From: Echeneis naucrates
Taxonomy: Eukaryota > Chordata > Actinopteri > Carangiformes > Echeneidae
Assembly: GCF_900963305.1 (NCBI RefSeq)
Contig: NC_042523.1
Coordinates: 25,314,529 to 25,378,528, forward strand
DNA: 64,000 bases
Direction: 5' to 3'
Under the pieces are notes generated by a model that saw only the letters and a program-made list of their open reading frames with translations, searched no databases and was not told where the DNA came from. Positions 14,301 through 26,358 of the stretch are shown piece after piece (position 1 is the stretch's first letter; each line of letters starts with the position of its first letter). The position numbers were made by a program, and so were the translations under genes.

Positions 14301-17300
14301 TCTCTTCTCACAATCACTGCCTGTCGGACCCCAAACATGACCCCTGGCCTGACCTCTTGCCCCTAGCTGGCCCCCCACTCACCTGCTCCAGCTGCTGATG
14401 GGCCTTGATGGCGTTGGCCTCCCTCGGTGAACGTTCCTCAGCTTTCTTTAGGATGTTCTGTTGGACAAAAAAAAGCAAAAGTGTCAGCAGTTTATCAACT
14501 TGTCCTTTATACCCTGCGTATCTGACTTTTGTTGACACCAACTTGGACAAGTAGCTTCAGCCTGGTGATTCTCTGGAAGGGCAGGATGAGGAAGGAGGTG
14601 AAGGACAAGCCCCTGACTCGAGGACTTTTCTCCAGAGCGGCCATGGCTTCTCTGAACGCCTGGTTTCCCTCCCTGGACAGAGACACAGAGACAACACTGT
14701 TAGTCCATCCCATGGACTAATGGTGACTAACTGCTGTCTCAGTTTTCCTGAAGGACGACACTCGACATCAAAATACACAAACACATTAACTAAAATAATG
14801 GAATAATCCATCCCAGTGGAGGAGGAACCTGAAGTTCAGCTCCACCAGTTCAACCAGTTCATCAGAGTCTGGAGGCTGCAGCTCGCTCCACATCCTGGAA
14901 GACTCCTGGTGAGCGCACAATTTCCTGTTTCACCTGTTTCCTGTTGCTCAGGTCATATGTGGGACAGGTAAGGCCTCGCCCGTTTGGCTCATTAGACTGT
15001 CGGACATGACCAAGCTGATAAATGTCACATAAAACAAATTGCTGCTGACAGGACAGATATGGGTGAGTTTCTGCTTCCTTCAATGGTTAATGAACAACCA
15101 CAGATGGAGGGAAACATGATTAACAGGACTCACTTTGGTGTTTGAATCTTTCTGATCTGAACAGCAGACAGTCTACTCCTAAAGTTTTTCTTTTCTTGTG
15201 TGTTTCATAAAAGTTTTTGACAGTAATGACTGTCACACCCTGCGATGCGGCTGCATTAGGCCATACCCCCGGCATGTGTGGGAACCTCAGGCTCAGGTAT
15301 GTGAAGTTAATAAAGACAACATGAGCATAACATTCAGAGTGACCACACCCCGACAGAAATAAACCTGTTGGTTGAAGACATTAAAACAACATCCATGAAT
15401 GAAGGAGACTTTTATTCTCTCATTTCCTGCCCGTCTAAAGGTTGACATTTATCCACCAAATATAAATGTAAAAACTAAATTTCCTAATATATATTATTTT
15501 TTATGTTATTCCCTTTTAATTATTCACTTAAATCTGAAGTGACTGTGATTAATCAATTACATAAATAAAATGACATATTTCTCAATTTTCTTTATTTGGG
15601 GTAGATTGTTTATTCATATATTTCTTCATTTAGTTGTTTATTTACATCAAACATTTTTATGTCTACGTCTTTCAATTAATTTATTTCTGTATGTTAATTA
15701 GGTCCTAACTCAGTCTAAAATCTAATTGGTCATTATAGTGTGAGTGTTGAATGTTGAAAACATTCAGTAAGTGATTGCACGTCAGTGAATAACTGATTTC
15801 TTCACCTATTTAAATGTTTGCTTGCTACATTACAAAACAAACAAAAACAAAGTTTTTTCTCACTCATTGTATTTGTTGATGTGTTTCAGGTTATCTGATT
15901 GAAGCAGCTACTCACAGGATGCGTCTGTAGTTCTTCTCCTGATAAACCTGGTTGATGACGTATTTGATGAAGACGCTGAAATGCTCGACTGCGTGATGGT
16001 GAACGATGTCACACACGTCAGAAATCTGGATAGACTCCTCGATCCGGTGCTCCAGGTCCATCAGGAACCTGCAAACATTCAGAGTCAGGAATCATCAGGA
16101 GATGAAGGAGATGTTGAGATGTTTGGTCTTCGTCCTACCGTTCACTGGCCTTCATCACCTCCTCGATGTTGGAGAACAGGAAGTGCATGTCTGATTGGCT
16201 GAGGGTGTTGAACAGCAGAGGGTTTCGGAGGAAGTGTGTCTCTAAAATCTCCAAACTTTTGTAGTACGATGCTTCAGATGTCACCAGCTCAAACATAGCC
16301 TGCAGACAGGAACCAATCAGGAGGCCCCATCAGTACAGAGCAGTGACATCATATCCTGTGTTAATAACACACAGTCTGACCAAACAACATATTTGTATAC
16401 TGATGTGTGTGTGTTTGTGTACACATTGTGGTATTTGATGAGATTTAAAATTACTTGATTTTCTTCTTTTATTTTTACAGTAGTTGGTCTTTTTACTGAT
16501 GTCGTGAACATCCCTGCTCACCCTGACGTCACCCTGACCCCAGAGTGACCCCAGAGTGACCTCAGAGTGGCCCCTGAGGATCCTTGGGTGACCCCTGGAG
16601 AGTGACTGACCTCCTGCATGATGATCTCTTTGGGAGATAACTGTGTCAGGAGGCCGCTGGTCTGGACTGCCTCCAGGTTCTGCCACAGGTTTAGAGAGTG
16701 AGTGCTGTTCCTCAGCTGGAGCTGCAGTGCTGGGGGGGACGAGACGCCGGACTCTCGCACCACAGTCCCTGATGTGTCCCTGGGGGAGACGCTGTCTTGC
16801 TGTCGCCGCTGTTCAATCTCCTGCTGTTTGGAGGTGTCGCGGTACTCCTGGTACAGGAACGCTGGAGAGTCAAAAGATAACGAATGGTGAGTTTGACACA
16901 GGCCTGCTGTTGCATCAGGGGTCAGAGGTCACAGAGGGAAGCCTCTAATCCAACACAAAATAAGGTTTTAGCAGAAGAAAGTAGCCAGCTCAGAAGTGGG
17001 CAGGACTAAGATCTGGCCTAGGTTGCCAAGTTTTAGGTGGGTTGAATGTTTGCAGATAAGAACAGATGCTGTATGAAGAGGGAAGGTGACTGAACAACAG
17101 GAGCCAGTTACATAATCTGCCTCAGTCAGATCCTGCAGTTTGCTTTGGTGGGCGTAGAGCTGGACTGAATTATATAAGAGCTGAAGAAATGTACAGAACT
17201 AACATGATGCTGTTGATCTGTTTGTTCTCCTGCAGGTAAAGTACAGTCTGCAGTAAATTTGGAAGAATAAGCATCTTCCTAGCATGTCCGTGCTGAGCTG

Positions 17301-20300
17301 CGCTGTGGTGGTCGGCCTGTCGACACTCAGAGATTTGCAGCTGAAGCTAGTTAATAGATCATAGATCTGTGTTTGTGCAGGCTGTAGGGGCTCTTTCAGC
17401 TCTGGGGGCTGCAGGTGGGTGGAATATCTCTGCTGCTTTCCTCACCAATGTTTTTGACGATGTTGAGGCCGTGGCAGATCGTCTGGGAGCTTCCTCCATT
17501 GCTCAGCAACCTGTAAAGGAACCACAAAAGGAAATCCATGTTTTGGCAGATGGAGGGATCTTTTCTTTTATCCTTCATGATCATGCAGCAGAGATTCTCT
17601 GCTTGTCTTCTCCAACACCCATATTCAGTGATTTTATATATTTCATGAAAATCTATCATAAAATAAAAAAAAGCCTTCTCTCCTCCACAGTCGCACTGAG
17701 TCTTCAAGCAGTCCACCATCTCCAGCCAACATTGTGTCAATGTTCAGTCTGTTTGTTGCTAATCAAGTGAAAGTCCTGACCGTCTGTCACAAACAAACCC
17801 TCAGTCTGAGTGTTCGGTGTTATCTGACCTGATGTTGGCGTTCTCCTGGTCCGCTCCATCACATCTGGGCTGCTGTGTGCTCATGGCCGTCCCTCTGACC
17901 TCCTGCACAGTACACGCTGCAGCAGTTTGCTCAGACAGCTTCTTGATGTCTCCGCTGTGAACGCCGTGAGTCCGGTAAATGATCATGTCAGCTGGAGAAT
18001 CTCTGAGCTGGCTGCTGGAGGATCCGTCCACGCTCCCTCCTCCCACTCCTCCTCTTCTCTTCTCCACAGCATCCCTGTTGAACAGAGCATGTCTGCTGCT
18101 GGGCTCCCCATCGCTTGGCAACACAGCTCTGGAATGATGGAACTGTGGGGAAGGCTGAAGTCTGCATTTGACAGAAGAACAAACCTTTTAGTGTGTTTTT
18201 GTGTGTTAAACCTCAGCTGCTTCTTGTGCTTTTGTTTTCCATTTATTCAGTTTTAGCATGTAGTTCAGCATCCTCCTCATCTTCATCTTCATCATCATCA
18301 GAGGGACAATCTTTCCATGCAGAAGGTCATTGAACATCAGGATATACAGTCTGAAGCTAAAACCTCCATCAAACTTATGGAACTTTGTGACATCACAACA
18401 AAGCAGGAACTGCATTTAAGTCCAACTCACCTGAACACATTACCCAGTCTGGTAGGATTTAATTTCTCTGAAATCTGCTCTATTTTTATTGAATCAGTCA
18501 GAAAACCTTCAGCCAATCAGAAGAGATGATAAATCCTCAGAACTCCTGAGCTTCAGTTTCACCAATAAGCTTCTGATTCCTGTTGAGATGTTTGGCTTCT
18601 GTTCTTCAGAGCACAGATAAATCAGGCTGATTTCATGACTGTGGGACTTCCTGCTCAGACCTGGTCCTGACAGCTAGAACCAGGTTGTGTTAGACCTGCA
18701 CTGAAGCTATTACAGCCCCCCCAAAACTGAGTAAAGCAGAATAACCACAGAAAAGGTCCTCTCATGTCGTTTCTGTCTTTATCTGATCAGCAGTTCTGTT
18801 CATTAATGATGAAAAATCAGCTCCAAATATCTGATTGTCTTTATTCTGTCAACACAATAAACTCAGAAACATTCAGGACTGATCCAGAGACTCTCTGATT
18901 GGCTGTGACATCACCCACCGGAGCCAATAGGAGCGTCTGATGTAGAGACCTGACTCTAGACGTCACTATCAAAGATGGAGGATGAGGATGGACGGATAAA
19001 CACACAGAAGGAGTTGGAGAGTCAGACTGAATCAGATCAGCTGATTCTGTTTAAGGAGGAAACAAGAAGAGCCACCAGAGAGCAGCTGATGGAGGAGGAG
19101 ACTCCTCCTGTGGGACATTTAACGAACTAACAAGGTCCCAGTCTTTCTCTGGTTGGATGAAAAATGCCTAAATGTCTCTCAAGAAGAATGTTTGTTCCGG
19201 TTGAGTCTGGAACAGGTGAGTTCACCTTCAGGTGTGTCTTTATCATGGCCATGATAAGCCTGACGAATCAAAGTGTGAGCTGCTTTAAACAAACACTGAG
19301 CTGGTTTGTTTTCTGGGTGGGAGTCATTCGGACACTGAAGGAACCAAAACTCACCGTCTGTCCCCAGGAAGCAACGGAGACTTCTGAGGTACAGGTGGTC
19401 TGCTGGACAGACTGTGGTCCACATCAGGTCTGGGAGAACCTGGAGACAGAGACAGAGAAATGATTTGTTTTTACGATCCATAATGAGGAACAGGAGAACT
19501 ACAGCTCTTATCTTTCTGCTTCAGTCACTGCGACACTCTCCGTCTCTATGATGAATATAACTCATGATGAGACTCAGTGGATTTTCTGTCTAACTGAATA
19601 CAGTCATTAAATACACATGTATAGAAAAGAAAAGTCAGAGGAGAGAAAACTTCTTCGCATCAAGAAAGCATCTTATCAAAGATTAAAATCAGATTTGACA
19701 TGATAATGAATTGCTGTTAGTTAAAGGTAAGTAATATATGACAATGACAACACACATATATTCAAAAGAGATAATCAGTTATTTATAATTATAATGACAC
19801 AAATCATTATCATAATAATAATCATGCTTATCCTTATCCTGAGTGATCTGATTGGAGCTGATTTTTCATCATTAATGAGCAGAACTCCTGATCAGATAAC
19901 GACCCAAAACGAGAGGAACTTTTCTTTGGAAAAGAAGGAAACATTCAGGGTGTGATTTTAGTTAGTTGTGGTTTCCAGAGAACAGAGTCTGAACAGAGTC
20001 AAATAGAATCAGATGAATCTGGATTTTTGGAGATTTAACTGGAAAAATTTGGATGAAAAAAATTCATGTGAATATGCTTCTTTTTCACGAAGAAAAAGTC
20101 TCTATGACAGACTAAAATTTTTTTTTCTAGTTTTAACAAATATTCAATAAGCAGCCTCCGACTGCAGCTTCTGTAGAAAATACTTAACTGTTGAATGTGC
20201 GTCAGCTGTCAAAAGCTTCAGTTAAATATGATCTACAAACAGCCAGACTGACAGAAAACACTTTAAACTGTCTCAGCTGTGAATGAAACAACAGAACGTT

Positions 20301-21842
20301 TTCTCTCATCTGATTTCATGTTTCCTTTGGGATCTTTCAAATCGGAAAAAAAGGCAAAACCCGTTTTCTTTTCAATCACTAAAACAAATCTCTTCATACG
20401 TGAATGTTGTGTGAGAGCCAACAGTCACCACTGTAGAGTTTCCTGATTCCAATTATTGTGTATACACAATTACATAACGTGAATAAGACAACGCTCAATC
20501 ATCCTGAACTCACAAACGGATCATTTCACCTTTCACCTCCTCCTGCTTACAAAGAAACCTCATTTCAGATTATCACATTATTACAGATGCACTTTATCAG
20601 CACAAGATTATCAGAGCTGATCACAAAATCTGCATCAGTAATCAGGATTTATGTTGGTGTCAATCCTCACGTTCTTCAGCTTCCTTTAACTTCAGATGCT
20701 GCTTAGCTGATGGCTCTTTATGGCTGAGGTTGTTTATTAAGGAATGACTTTGATCAAAGTCTGAACTCAGACACTTCGAGGCGAAACTTCATGTAAGTTT
20801 CCTGTTGCTCTACAGGAAGCTGAGCTCTGCAGAACTCAGAGGGTGTCTCAGTCCTGGTCTGTGTACTAAGAGGCCTCATCCAATAAACAGACTCATTATT
20901 TCAGCCAAATTCAGGGATATGGACATGGTCAAAGAGTGCGTGTGGAGGCTCCGCCCCCTGATTTACTGATCACTGGGGCTAAATTAATTGATGAGGTCAC
21001 TGACTCTTGACCTATGAGGTGCATATTTCGCTCCAGTTAGAGACAGCGGGTGTTAGCTTGAACCAAGTGAAGCATTTACTTTTTCATCCATTTTCTTCAA
21101 TGTCTTTAGAGGAAAACGAGACAGAGGACACGTTGACAAACCATGTCCAAATATCACAAAGGGACAAAAGTCTAAATCCTATGACTCAGCGTCATACTCA
21201 GCCAACAGCTCTAGAGCGGTCGGGAGGAGACTCGACTCAGACCAACCAGAATCGAACCAGAAAACAAAGTGAAACCACGACAGAAACTGTGTGCAGTTTT
21301 CAATGTTGGTAAAGTTCATATTTAGTTGTTAATAGTTAGTTGTTAATATTTATTTGCTGCAGTGACACGAAGTCTCTGTTTTCACCTGGAGGTCAGAGGT
21401 CGCGCTGCAGGGCGCTCAGGTATCACACAGACTATTGTTCCGTTCAATATAGAACCAGTTTCTCAGGTTATTTTCTGTATTCTGCTGATGGAGAGAACTA
21501 CTGAGCCTTTGTTCCGCTTTCAAAAAAGACAGCATCTGAAAGGTTTGACAACAACAACACGACTCCATCAACAGTGACGAAGCCTAAATGTAGAGGACAG
21601 ATGGGGCCGTCCAGGCCTGGGGGGTTCTTACTGTCACGCTGCTCAGAGGCCAGCCTCTTCTTTCTCATCGAGCGGTAGAAGCGGGAGTTCCTGCGGATCG
21701 TCTGTCTGCTGAATGAGACTTTGGAGTCGTCATCATCGTCTTCGTCGTCATGGCTGGAGTGCACCACGGCCACCTGATGCTTCTCTGGGGTTTCCTGTGA
21801 CTTCTGCCCCCACTTCCCCCTGAACAGGGCAGTCACAGACAT
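11328..21842 (-). CDS. ngef: Ephexin-type Rho guanine nucleotide exchange factor (NGEF-like), 15 coding exons
   Basis: Exons in coding order (minus strand): 21842-21632, 19439-19355, 18128-17829, 17510-17446, 16861-16611, 16299-16139, 16068-15916, 14672-14543, 14457-14383, 14075-13986, 12616-12453, 12311-12153, 11987-11908, 11839-11735, 11590-11328. Phases join throughout and give 763 residues. Order: an acidic run and basic [15 protein letters not shown] near residues 40-65; [20 protein letters not shown] at about 225; DH domain about 303-490 ([27 protein letters not shown]); PH about 505-640 ([13 protein letters not shown]); SH3 about 650-710 ([26 protein letters not shown]). The N-terminal RNS motif, the DH-PH wording and the [12 protein letters not shown] tail match NGEF (ephexin-1) best among ARHGEF5/15/16/19/26/NGEF. 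Ephexin-1 activates RhoA, Rac1 and Cdc42 downstream of EphA receptors. The donor after LLVQ (GTTGGT) is weak. 5' UTR exons were not located. Confidence 0.88.
12654..13846. mobile_element. TA-flanked MITE (Tc1/mariner-like ends), split by an L2 tail
   Basis: Left end TTGTATTTTTTGCACTATAA followed by GGCGCAC (to 12680); right end, on the other strand, CCGTATTTTGCAGACCATAA then GGCGCA. TA dinucleotides flank both ends (12652-12653 and 13847-13848). Interior parts CTCAAAAATCGACAGTG and two tandem TTATTTATTCAG units fit a family I remember from fish. It has no transposase, so it is non-autonomous. It sits in the ngef intron between the exons at 12453-12616 and 13986-14075. An L2 3' fragment occupies 12681-13470. 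Confidence 0.72.
12681..13470 (+). repeat. L2 LINE 3' end, 5'-truncated copy
   Basis: Contains the last codons of the reverse transcriptase reading frame ([13 protein letters not shown], about 12735-12770), then the long 3' UTR with CT-rich runs, a poly-C tract near 13170-13187, the GGCAGATGGCCGCC block and an ATTTG-type tail. From about 13007 on it is nearly identical to the copy at 58.57-59.07 kb, so both are fairly recent. It is antisense to ngef. Confidence 0.88.
13880..13962 (+). repeat. Dispersed unnamed repeat, copy 1
   Basis: Carries GTAGAACCTGGACCTGATTT then AGAATCAGAGACCACATGGA and GGTCTAC. The same string recurs at about 50165-50245 (plus) and, in reverse complement, at 22655-22725. 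Family unknown. It lies just beyond the MITE in an ngef intron. Confidence 0.6.
14673..15915. other. ngef intron, no feature seen
   Basis: The intron between the exons ending at 14672 and starting at 15916. Roughly 15,380-15,900 is strongly AT-rich with no tandem unit. Splice sites on the minus strand are CT..AC on the printed strand at 14673-14674 (acceptor side) and 15911-15915 (donor GTGAG). Nothing else supportable. Confidence 0.5.
18750..18826 (+). repeat. Left arm of an imperfect inverted repeat around an ngef exon
   Basis: Core shared with the right arm at 19852-19924 (reversed): TTATCTGATCAG, AGTTCTG, then CATTAATGATGAAAAATCAG and CTCCAA. I judge roughly 80% identity across about 75 bases by eye. 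The arms lie 1 kb apart and bracket the ngef exon at 19355-19439. Confidence 0.75.
19852..19924 (-). repeat. Right arm of the imperfect inverted repeat around an ngef exon
   Basis: Reverse complement reads GAAAAGTTCCTCTCG, TTATCTGATCAGGAGTTCTG, CATTAATGATGAAAAATCAG, CTCCAA. It pairs with 18750-18826. Outside these cores the flanks diverge quickly, so the ends are fuzzy. It is likely two oppositely oriented copies of one dispersed repeat rather than the ends of one transposon, because a conserved host exon lies between them. Confidence 0.72.
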
Positions 21843-23285
21843 GGTGCTGCTGTTGTCCAGTGTCACTGATGAAGTTTGGAAAATTCAGTTGGACTTTGAG
21901 GAAAGAAAGAAAGAAATCTTTTATAATCAGCCAGAATCCAGGAGCAAATCCATGTCTGAAACTGAGAACTGAGAAAATAAATCCAGGATCCAGTCAGCTC
22001 CAAGCTGGGACCTGGAGGCTGTGCTGCTTATTTCTGCCTAAGCTGTAATTATTGCATTTATGATTCTCTCCTGCTCTTTGTCCGTCCCTCCCTCTGTCCT
22101 CCACCCTGTGACGTGCAGACATTCCTGAAGTCAACCTGGTCTCACCAGCCTTCTCTGCTCAGAGTCTGTGGTGGAACCTGAAAAGTCACCTGATGACAAA
22201 TCACAGCTTGTCTCTCGTTCAGGCTCATATCCACATTCAGGAAACCGTATTAAAAAATATAACATTGTACAGTTGGAGGCTGTTTCTGTGTGTTAGAGGA
22301 TTGTGGTTAATGTTTGTGGCACAGTTGAGCCACGACGTACAGAGTTTTATCTCCAGTCAGCTGACAAGGAGAGTTTAAAGTTCACTTTCTTTTTTTTTTC
22401 TGTAGTAAAGCAGTAAACCAGCCTTTCAACCACAGAAAGGAACGACCACATGAGACTGAACTTCTCCTTGTTGCCCTCTGTTGAGGGATGAATGAGCTTT
22501 TGTGTGGACTTTGTTAATGCATAGTTATGTCACTATAAAACCCCTTAAACCACAATCCCCCCTTAATTTGCTCTTAAAGGAAAAGACTGTTTTCTCTGTT
22601 TCTTTATTTCATTCATTGGTCCATTTCAACCTCACTTTAACCTTTCACAATCAAATCAGATTGGTTCTAAATCAGGTCCAGGTTCTACATGAATCCAGTG
22701 AAAGTGTCAAAGGTCTCAGTCCTCAGAGTCTGGATTCAGAAACTGAATCTTAAAACCAGCCGTCAGGAGCTCTGTGACTTTGAGATGTCACAACAAAGCA
22801 GTCACTGCCCCCAAGCTCCGCCTGCCTGGACCTGCTGTCCAACCTAGCGGGATTTGATATTTTATTAATTTTTGTTTTGGTGTTAGCGATAGCCACAGTA
22901 CCATATATCTGAGGTTAGGCGAGCTGAGGCAACAACCTTTACAAGCAAATACTCGTCTAAAGAAAAGAATCTGATTGGCTGATTTGAAGAATGAAGGATT
23001 GTGGGTAAATTCAAGAAATAAACAAAGAAAATAAATGATAAATTCTACATTTGGATTCTTCTGTTCAGGACTTTCACAATAAAATCAGAGCAGCGACTAA
23101 AGGCAGATGGGGGACTGGCTCCACCTGAGCAGGTTATTCAGATGTTTTCATGAAGTCTCGTCAGTTTACCTTCCTCTGAAAAACTGACTTTCTTAATAAA
23201 ATTAAAGTTAATGATACCAGAGTCCATTACACATCCACCGTAGTAAAATATTCACAACTACGCATCAAATCAAGGAGTTGGGAAC
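21843..23285. other. Stretch between ngef start codon and the second TAAR
   Basis: Should include the ngef 5' UTR and promoter, but no specific site is defensible. At 22655-22725 lies a reversed copy of the repeat seen at 13880 and 50165. Around 22775-22860 a stretch containing GTCACAACAAAGCAG and CTAGCGGGATTTGAT resembles 18385-18470 (CATCACAACAAAGCAG, CTGGTAGGATTTAAT), so it is another dispersed repeat pair. Confidence 0.45.
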
Positions 23286-23400
23286 AGTTTCATTCATTCA
23301 ACCATTCATCCTCAACTGCTCATCTGCCTTCGTGTCGCGGTGGTGCAATCCCAGCCACTGGGCAAGGGGTGACAATTTAGAGTTCATTAATGGATTTTTT
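23286..23400 (+). repeat. Fragment of the widespread teleost repeat
   Basis: Contains CATTCATCCTCAACTGCTCA, CAATCCCAGCCACTGGGCAA and GACAATTTAGAGTTCATTAA. These are shuffled remains of the repeat class also seen at 10661-10876 and 61007-61185. It lies 330 bases upstream of the TAAR start codon. Confidence 0.55.
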
Positions 23401-23734
23401 GTTTTTTGTCTTTCTACACCTGATGCTCGTCCCTCCATCGTCTTTCTGGGTGGGTCAGTACAGTTTACAGCGTAACAAACTGAATATTTATTTCTGATGG
23501 ACACAACAGGATGTTTTCATCTGAACTGCCTGTTAAACTGTTAATTTGTACAAACTTTTTGTTGTATCTGATTTACTGACAAAGGCTCATTCCAGATGTT
23601 GATGACATCACCAGAGAAGCAACTCCCCTCTGAACTGCTTGTGATTGGATGAAACAGTGTGCTTTATGTGAAGGTGGAGCTTCTGCTGTGTCTTCAGTGC
23701 TCTCCTCCTCAGCTCAGTCTGTGGTTCTGTCCTG

Positions 23735-24754
23735 ATGGGGGGCCTGTCTCAGGACCAGTCCTGTTTTCCAGACTCTAATACCTCCTGTGTTGTGGCTCAG
23801 TTCAGTGTGGTGACCAGGATCGGCCTCTATCTGCTGTTTGCTTCAGGTATCCTGGTCACCACTTTAGGGAACTGCATTGTCATTGTGTCCATCAGTCATT
23901 TTAAGCAGCTGCAGAATCCCACCAATGTGCTGGTTTTGTCTCTGGCTCTGGCAGACCTTCTGGTGGGTGTTATTGTGATGCCCTTCAGTGCCGTTCGGAC
24001 CGTTCGTGGCTGCTGGTTCTACAGCGATGACTTCTGTCTGCTGCATTCTAGTTTTGATATGTTTCTGACCAGTGTCTCCATCTTCCACCTTGTTTGCATC
24101 GCTGTGGACAGACAACAGGCGATCTGTGATCCTCTGCATTATTCCAGGAAAATAACCATGTCCGTGGCCTGGATTATGGTCTGTGTGAGTTGGGCGCTGG
24201 CTGCTGTTTACTCCTACGGACTTCTGTACTCGAAGGCCAATGTAGCAGGTTTAGAGGAGTATATGGCTTCAATAAACTGCCTGGGCAGCTGTAACCTCCT
24301 GTTTAACTCTCTCTGTGGAATATTGGACAGTGTTGTCTGTTTCTTCTTTCCCTGTGCTGTAATGGTTTGTCTGTACACTAAAATCTTTATTGTGGCCAAA
24401 GAGCATGTGAGAAAGATTGGAGGTACGGTGATCACCAGTGACGGAGGACGAGCTGGGCTGGTTAGACAGTCTGAGCACAAGGCAGCAAAGACTCTGGCTG
24501 TTGTTCTCGGGGCGTTCATCTTATGTTGGCTGCCTTTCTTTACAAATTCTATATTTGATGCCTACACAGGCTTCATCACACCTGTTGCCATCTTTGAAGC
24601 CTTTGTGTGGTTGGGTTACTTCAATTCCACCTTAAATCCAGTTATTTATGCCTTTTTTTATCCCTGGTTTAAAAATTGTTTTTATCTGATTGTCAGTCTG
24701 AAAATATTTGACCCCTACTCTTCAACGGTGACGGTGAATGCACAGACACACTGA
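23735..24754 (+). CDS. Teleost trace amine-associated receptor (olfactory class), single exon
   Basis: An intact 339-residue GPCR with the TAAR fingerprint [16 protein letters not shown] in TM7. It has an N-glycosylation site NTS at residue 15, DRQ in place of DRY (residues 125-127), and CWLPFF in TM6. Asp is present at both 3.32 (residue 108, SSFDMFL) and 5.42 (residue 198, [11 protein letters not shown], eight residues before Pro5.50). In zebrafish TAAR13c these two acids recognise the two amines of cadaverine, so a diamine ligand is likely here by inference. The start ATG is the first in frame and places TM1 at about 26-50. Its orthologue within the large fish TAAR clades cannot be fixed by eye. 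Confidence 0.93.
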   Translation: MGGLSQDQSCFPDSNTSCVVAQFSVVTRIGLYLLFASGILVTTLGNCIVIVSISHFKQLQNPTNVLVLSLALADLLVGVIVMPFSAVRTVRGCWFYSDDFCLLHSSFDMFLTSVSIFHLVCIAVDRQQAICDPLHYSRKITMSVAWIMVCVSWALAAVYSYGLLYSKANVAGLEEYMASINCLGSCNLLFNSLCGILDSVVCFFFPCAVMVCLYTKIFIVAKEHVRKIGGTVITSDGGRAGLVRQSEHKAAKTLAVVLGAFILCWLPFFTNSIFDAYTGFITPVAIFEAFVWLGYFNSTLNPVIYAFFYPWFKNCFYLIVSLKIFDPYSSTVTVNAQTH

Positions 24755-25556
24755 GGACAGAACTGTTATTGGATTAAGAGCAGCTTTTCTGTTCCCCCCT
24801 CCGACATCTTTTTATTTTAATTTCAGATCGTACCTGACTGCATGTTAGAGTAACTGTCCCTTTATAGCATTACTGTGGCACCACTTTATTGCTTACAGGT
24901 AATTACCGTCCTTCTTGTAATAACAGTGATCATTATTATATCATTATTAATATGTTATTAGTTTTATTACAATATGATATATTATTATTATTGAATGTGT
25001 TATCACAGTACATTCATGTTATAGATTAATCATCATGCACCAACATATTATTAATTCCAATATAAATGGAAGCTTAATGAAGCTTGACAGTCATATGTAT
25101 TACATAAGACCAACGAGGTGCTGAGTCAGCCTGCAGTGAATCCTCCTCTGACTGCAGGAACAGAATTTTGAGTGGATCTGACTGTTTCAACGGTTCTCCC
25201 AGCAGGTGGTGTCTTTTCCATCATGTTGATGTTTGTGACATGAAACTGGAATAATCCGGAAATATGAATGATTTTCTCCCTCAAGTCACCAAAGAGTAGC
25301 CCAGTTTATTGTACAATTGTTTTAAAAATAGAATCATTTAAAATGTCATGTATGCTTTTACATGCCATGATATAAAATTAAATGTTTTCAATAAAGATTT
25401 TTTTAAAAGAATAGGGAAAAAAAAGCTATGCTGCAATGAAAGTTATTGGAAGTGAGTCAAAAATCTGTCAAAGCAATAAAGTAAGCTTCATTAATCTTCA
25501 AAAACACAATGAAAACATGCTGCCATGATCCTTTATAGAAGCATTTATATCATCTC
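24755..25556. other. 3' flank of the TAAR gene
   Basis: AT-rich sequence with AATAAA at 25390-25395, about 640 bases past the stop, a possible poly(A) signal on the receptor's strand. No other gene is visible. Confidence 0.4.
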
Positions 25557-26358
25557 CAGTGTTGGGTAAGTTACTCAGCAACTCAGTTACAAATTAAACA
25601 AAGTGGAGTTTACAAAGTAAAGTAACTAGTTACTTTACTTTCAAGTAAATGTTTAAATGCTTAGATGTGTCTGAATTTGGAGCTGGTTGGAGCTGCCTCC
25701 ATCCCTCTTTAATGGAATTTAAAATACATGTGGATGTTCAATTATAAGATGTTTGAGTAAGTTTGAATTACTTGACACCGACCTGGAGGCTCTTCTGTCC
25801 AGCATAATGTGCATTTTAAACAATTCCAATCATTCTGTTAATTTCTTGGAGGGAAAAGTAATTACTATACTCTTATTTAAAGAAAGCCACTTTTGGATTA
25901 TTTGGGCCATTCCTGTTTCTCGTTTACTGACTCACTTGTGTCGTTCGTTGTGTGGCCGACTAGTGATGTGTCATTCGTGAACGATGCGTTCATTTTGAAC
26001 TAGACTTTTGTATGACTCAGGAGTAACAAGAAGTCATCTCAGTGAGTGATTCGTTCTTTTCCCCTGGTCCACGCATGCCACAGATTTGTTCATGAACAGG
26101 TCTTTCTGCCGCATATCCTCAGTGTAGCAGGGAGTGAGTCGTTCATGACTCATATTTACGGGTCTTCGGGTCTTTCATTCATTATTCATGTGGTTACAGC
26201 AGTGACATGACAATCCTGTTATTACTGGTGAGGAGAGCTATCTGACATTAGCACAAAAGTTAACGTTAGCTATGTAGCTATGGGATGGAAGTTAAATATG
26301 CATTTTTGTTGGAACAAATTAATACATTACGGGTCTTTAGTGACCAGGTAGGCTAAAG

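Noticed and set aside
18129-18142. Alternative ngef acceptor at 18143-18144 (CCCCACAG)
   Set aside because: It would leave the exon out of phase with the preceding exon (85 bp, ending in phase 2). The TTCCAG acceptor at 18129-18130 restores the phase.
18750-19924. Single transposon bounded by the inverted repeat
   Set aside because: A conserved host exon (19355-19439) in correct phase lies between the arms and no target duplication was found.
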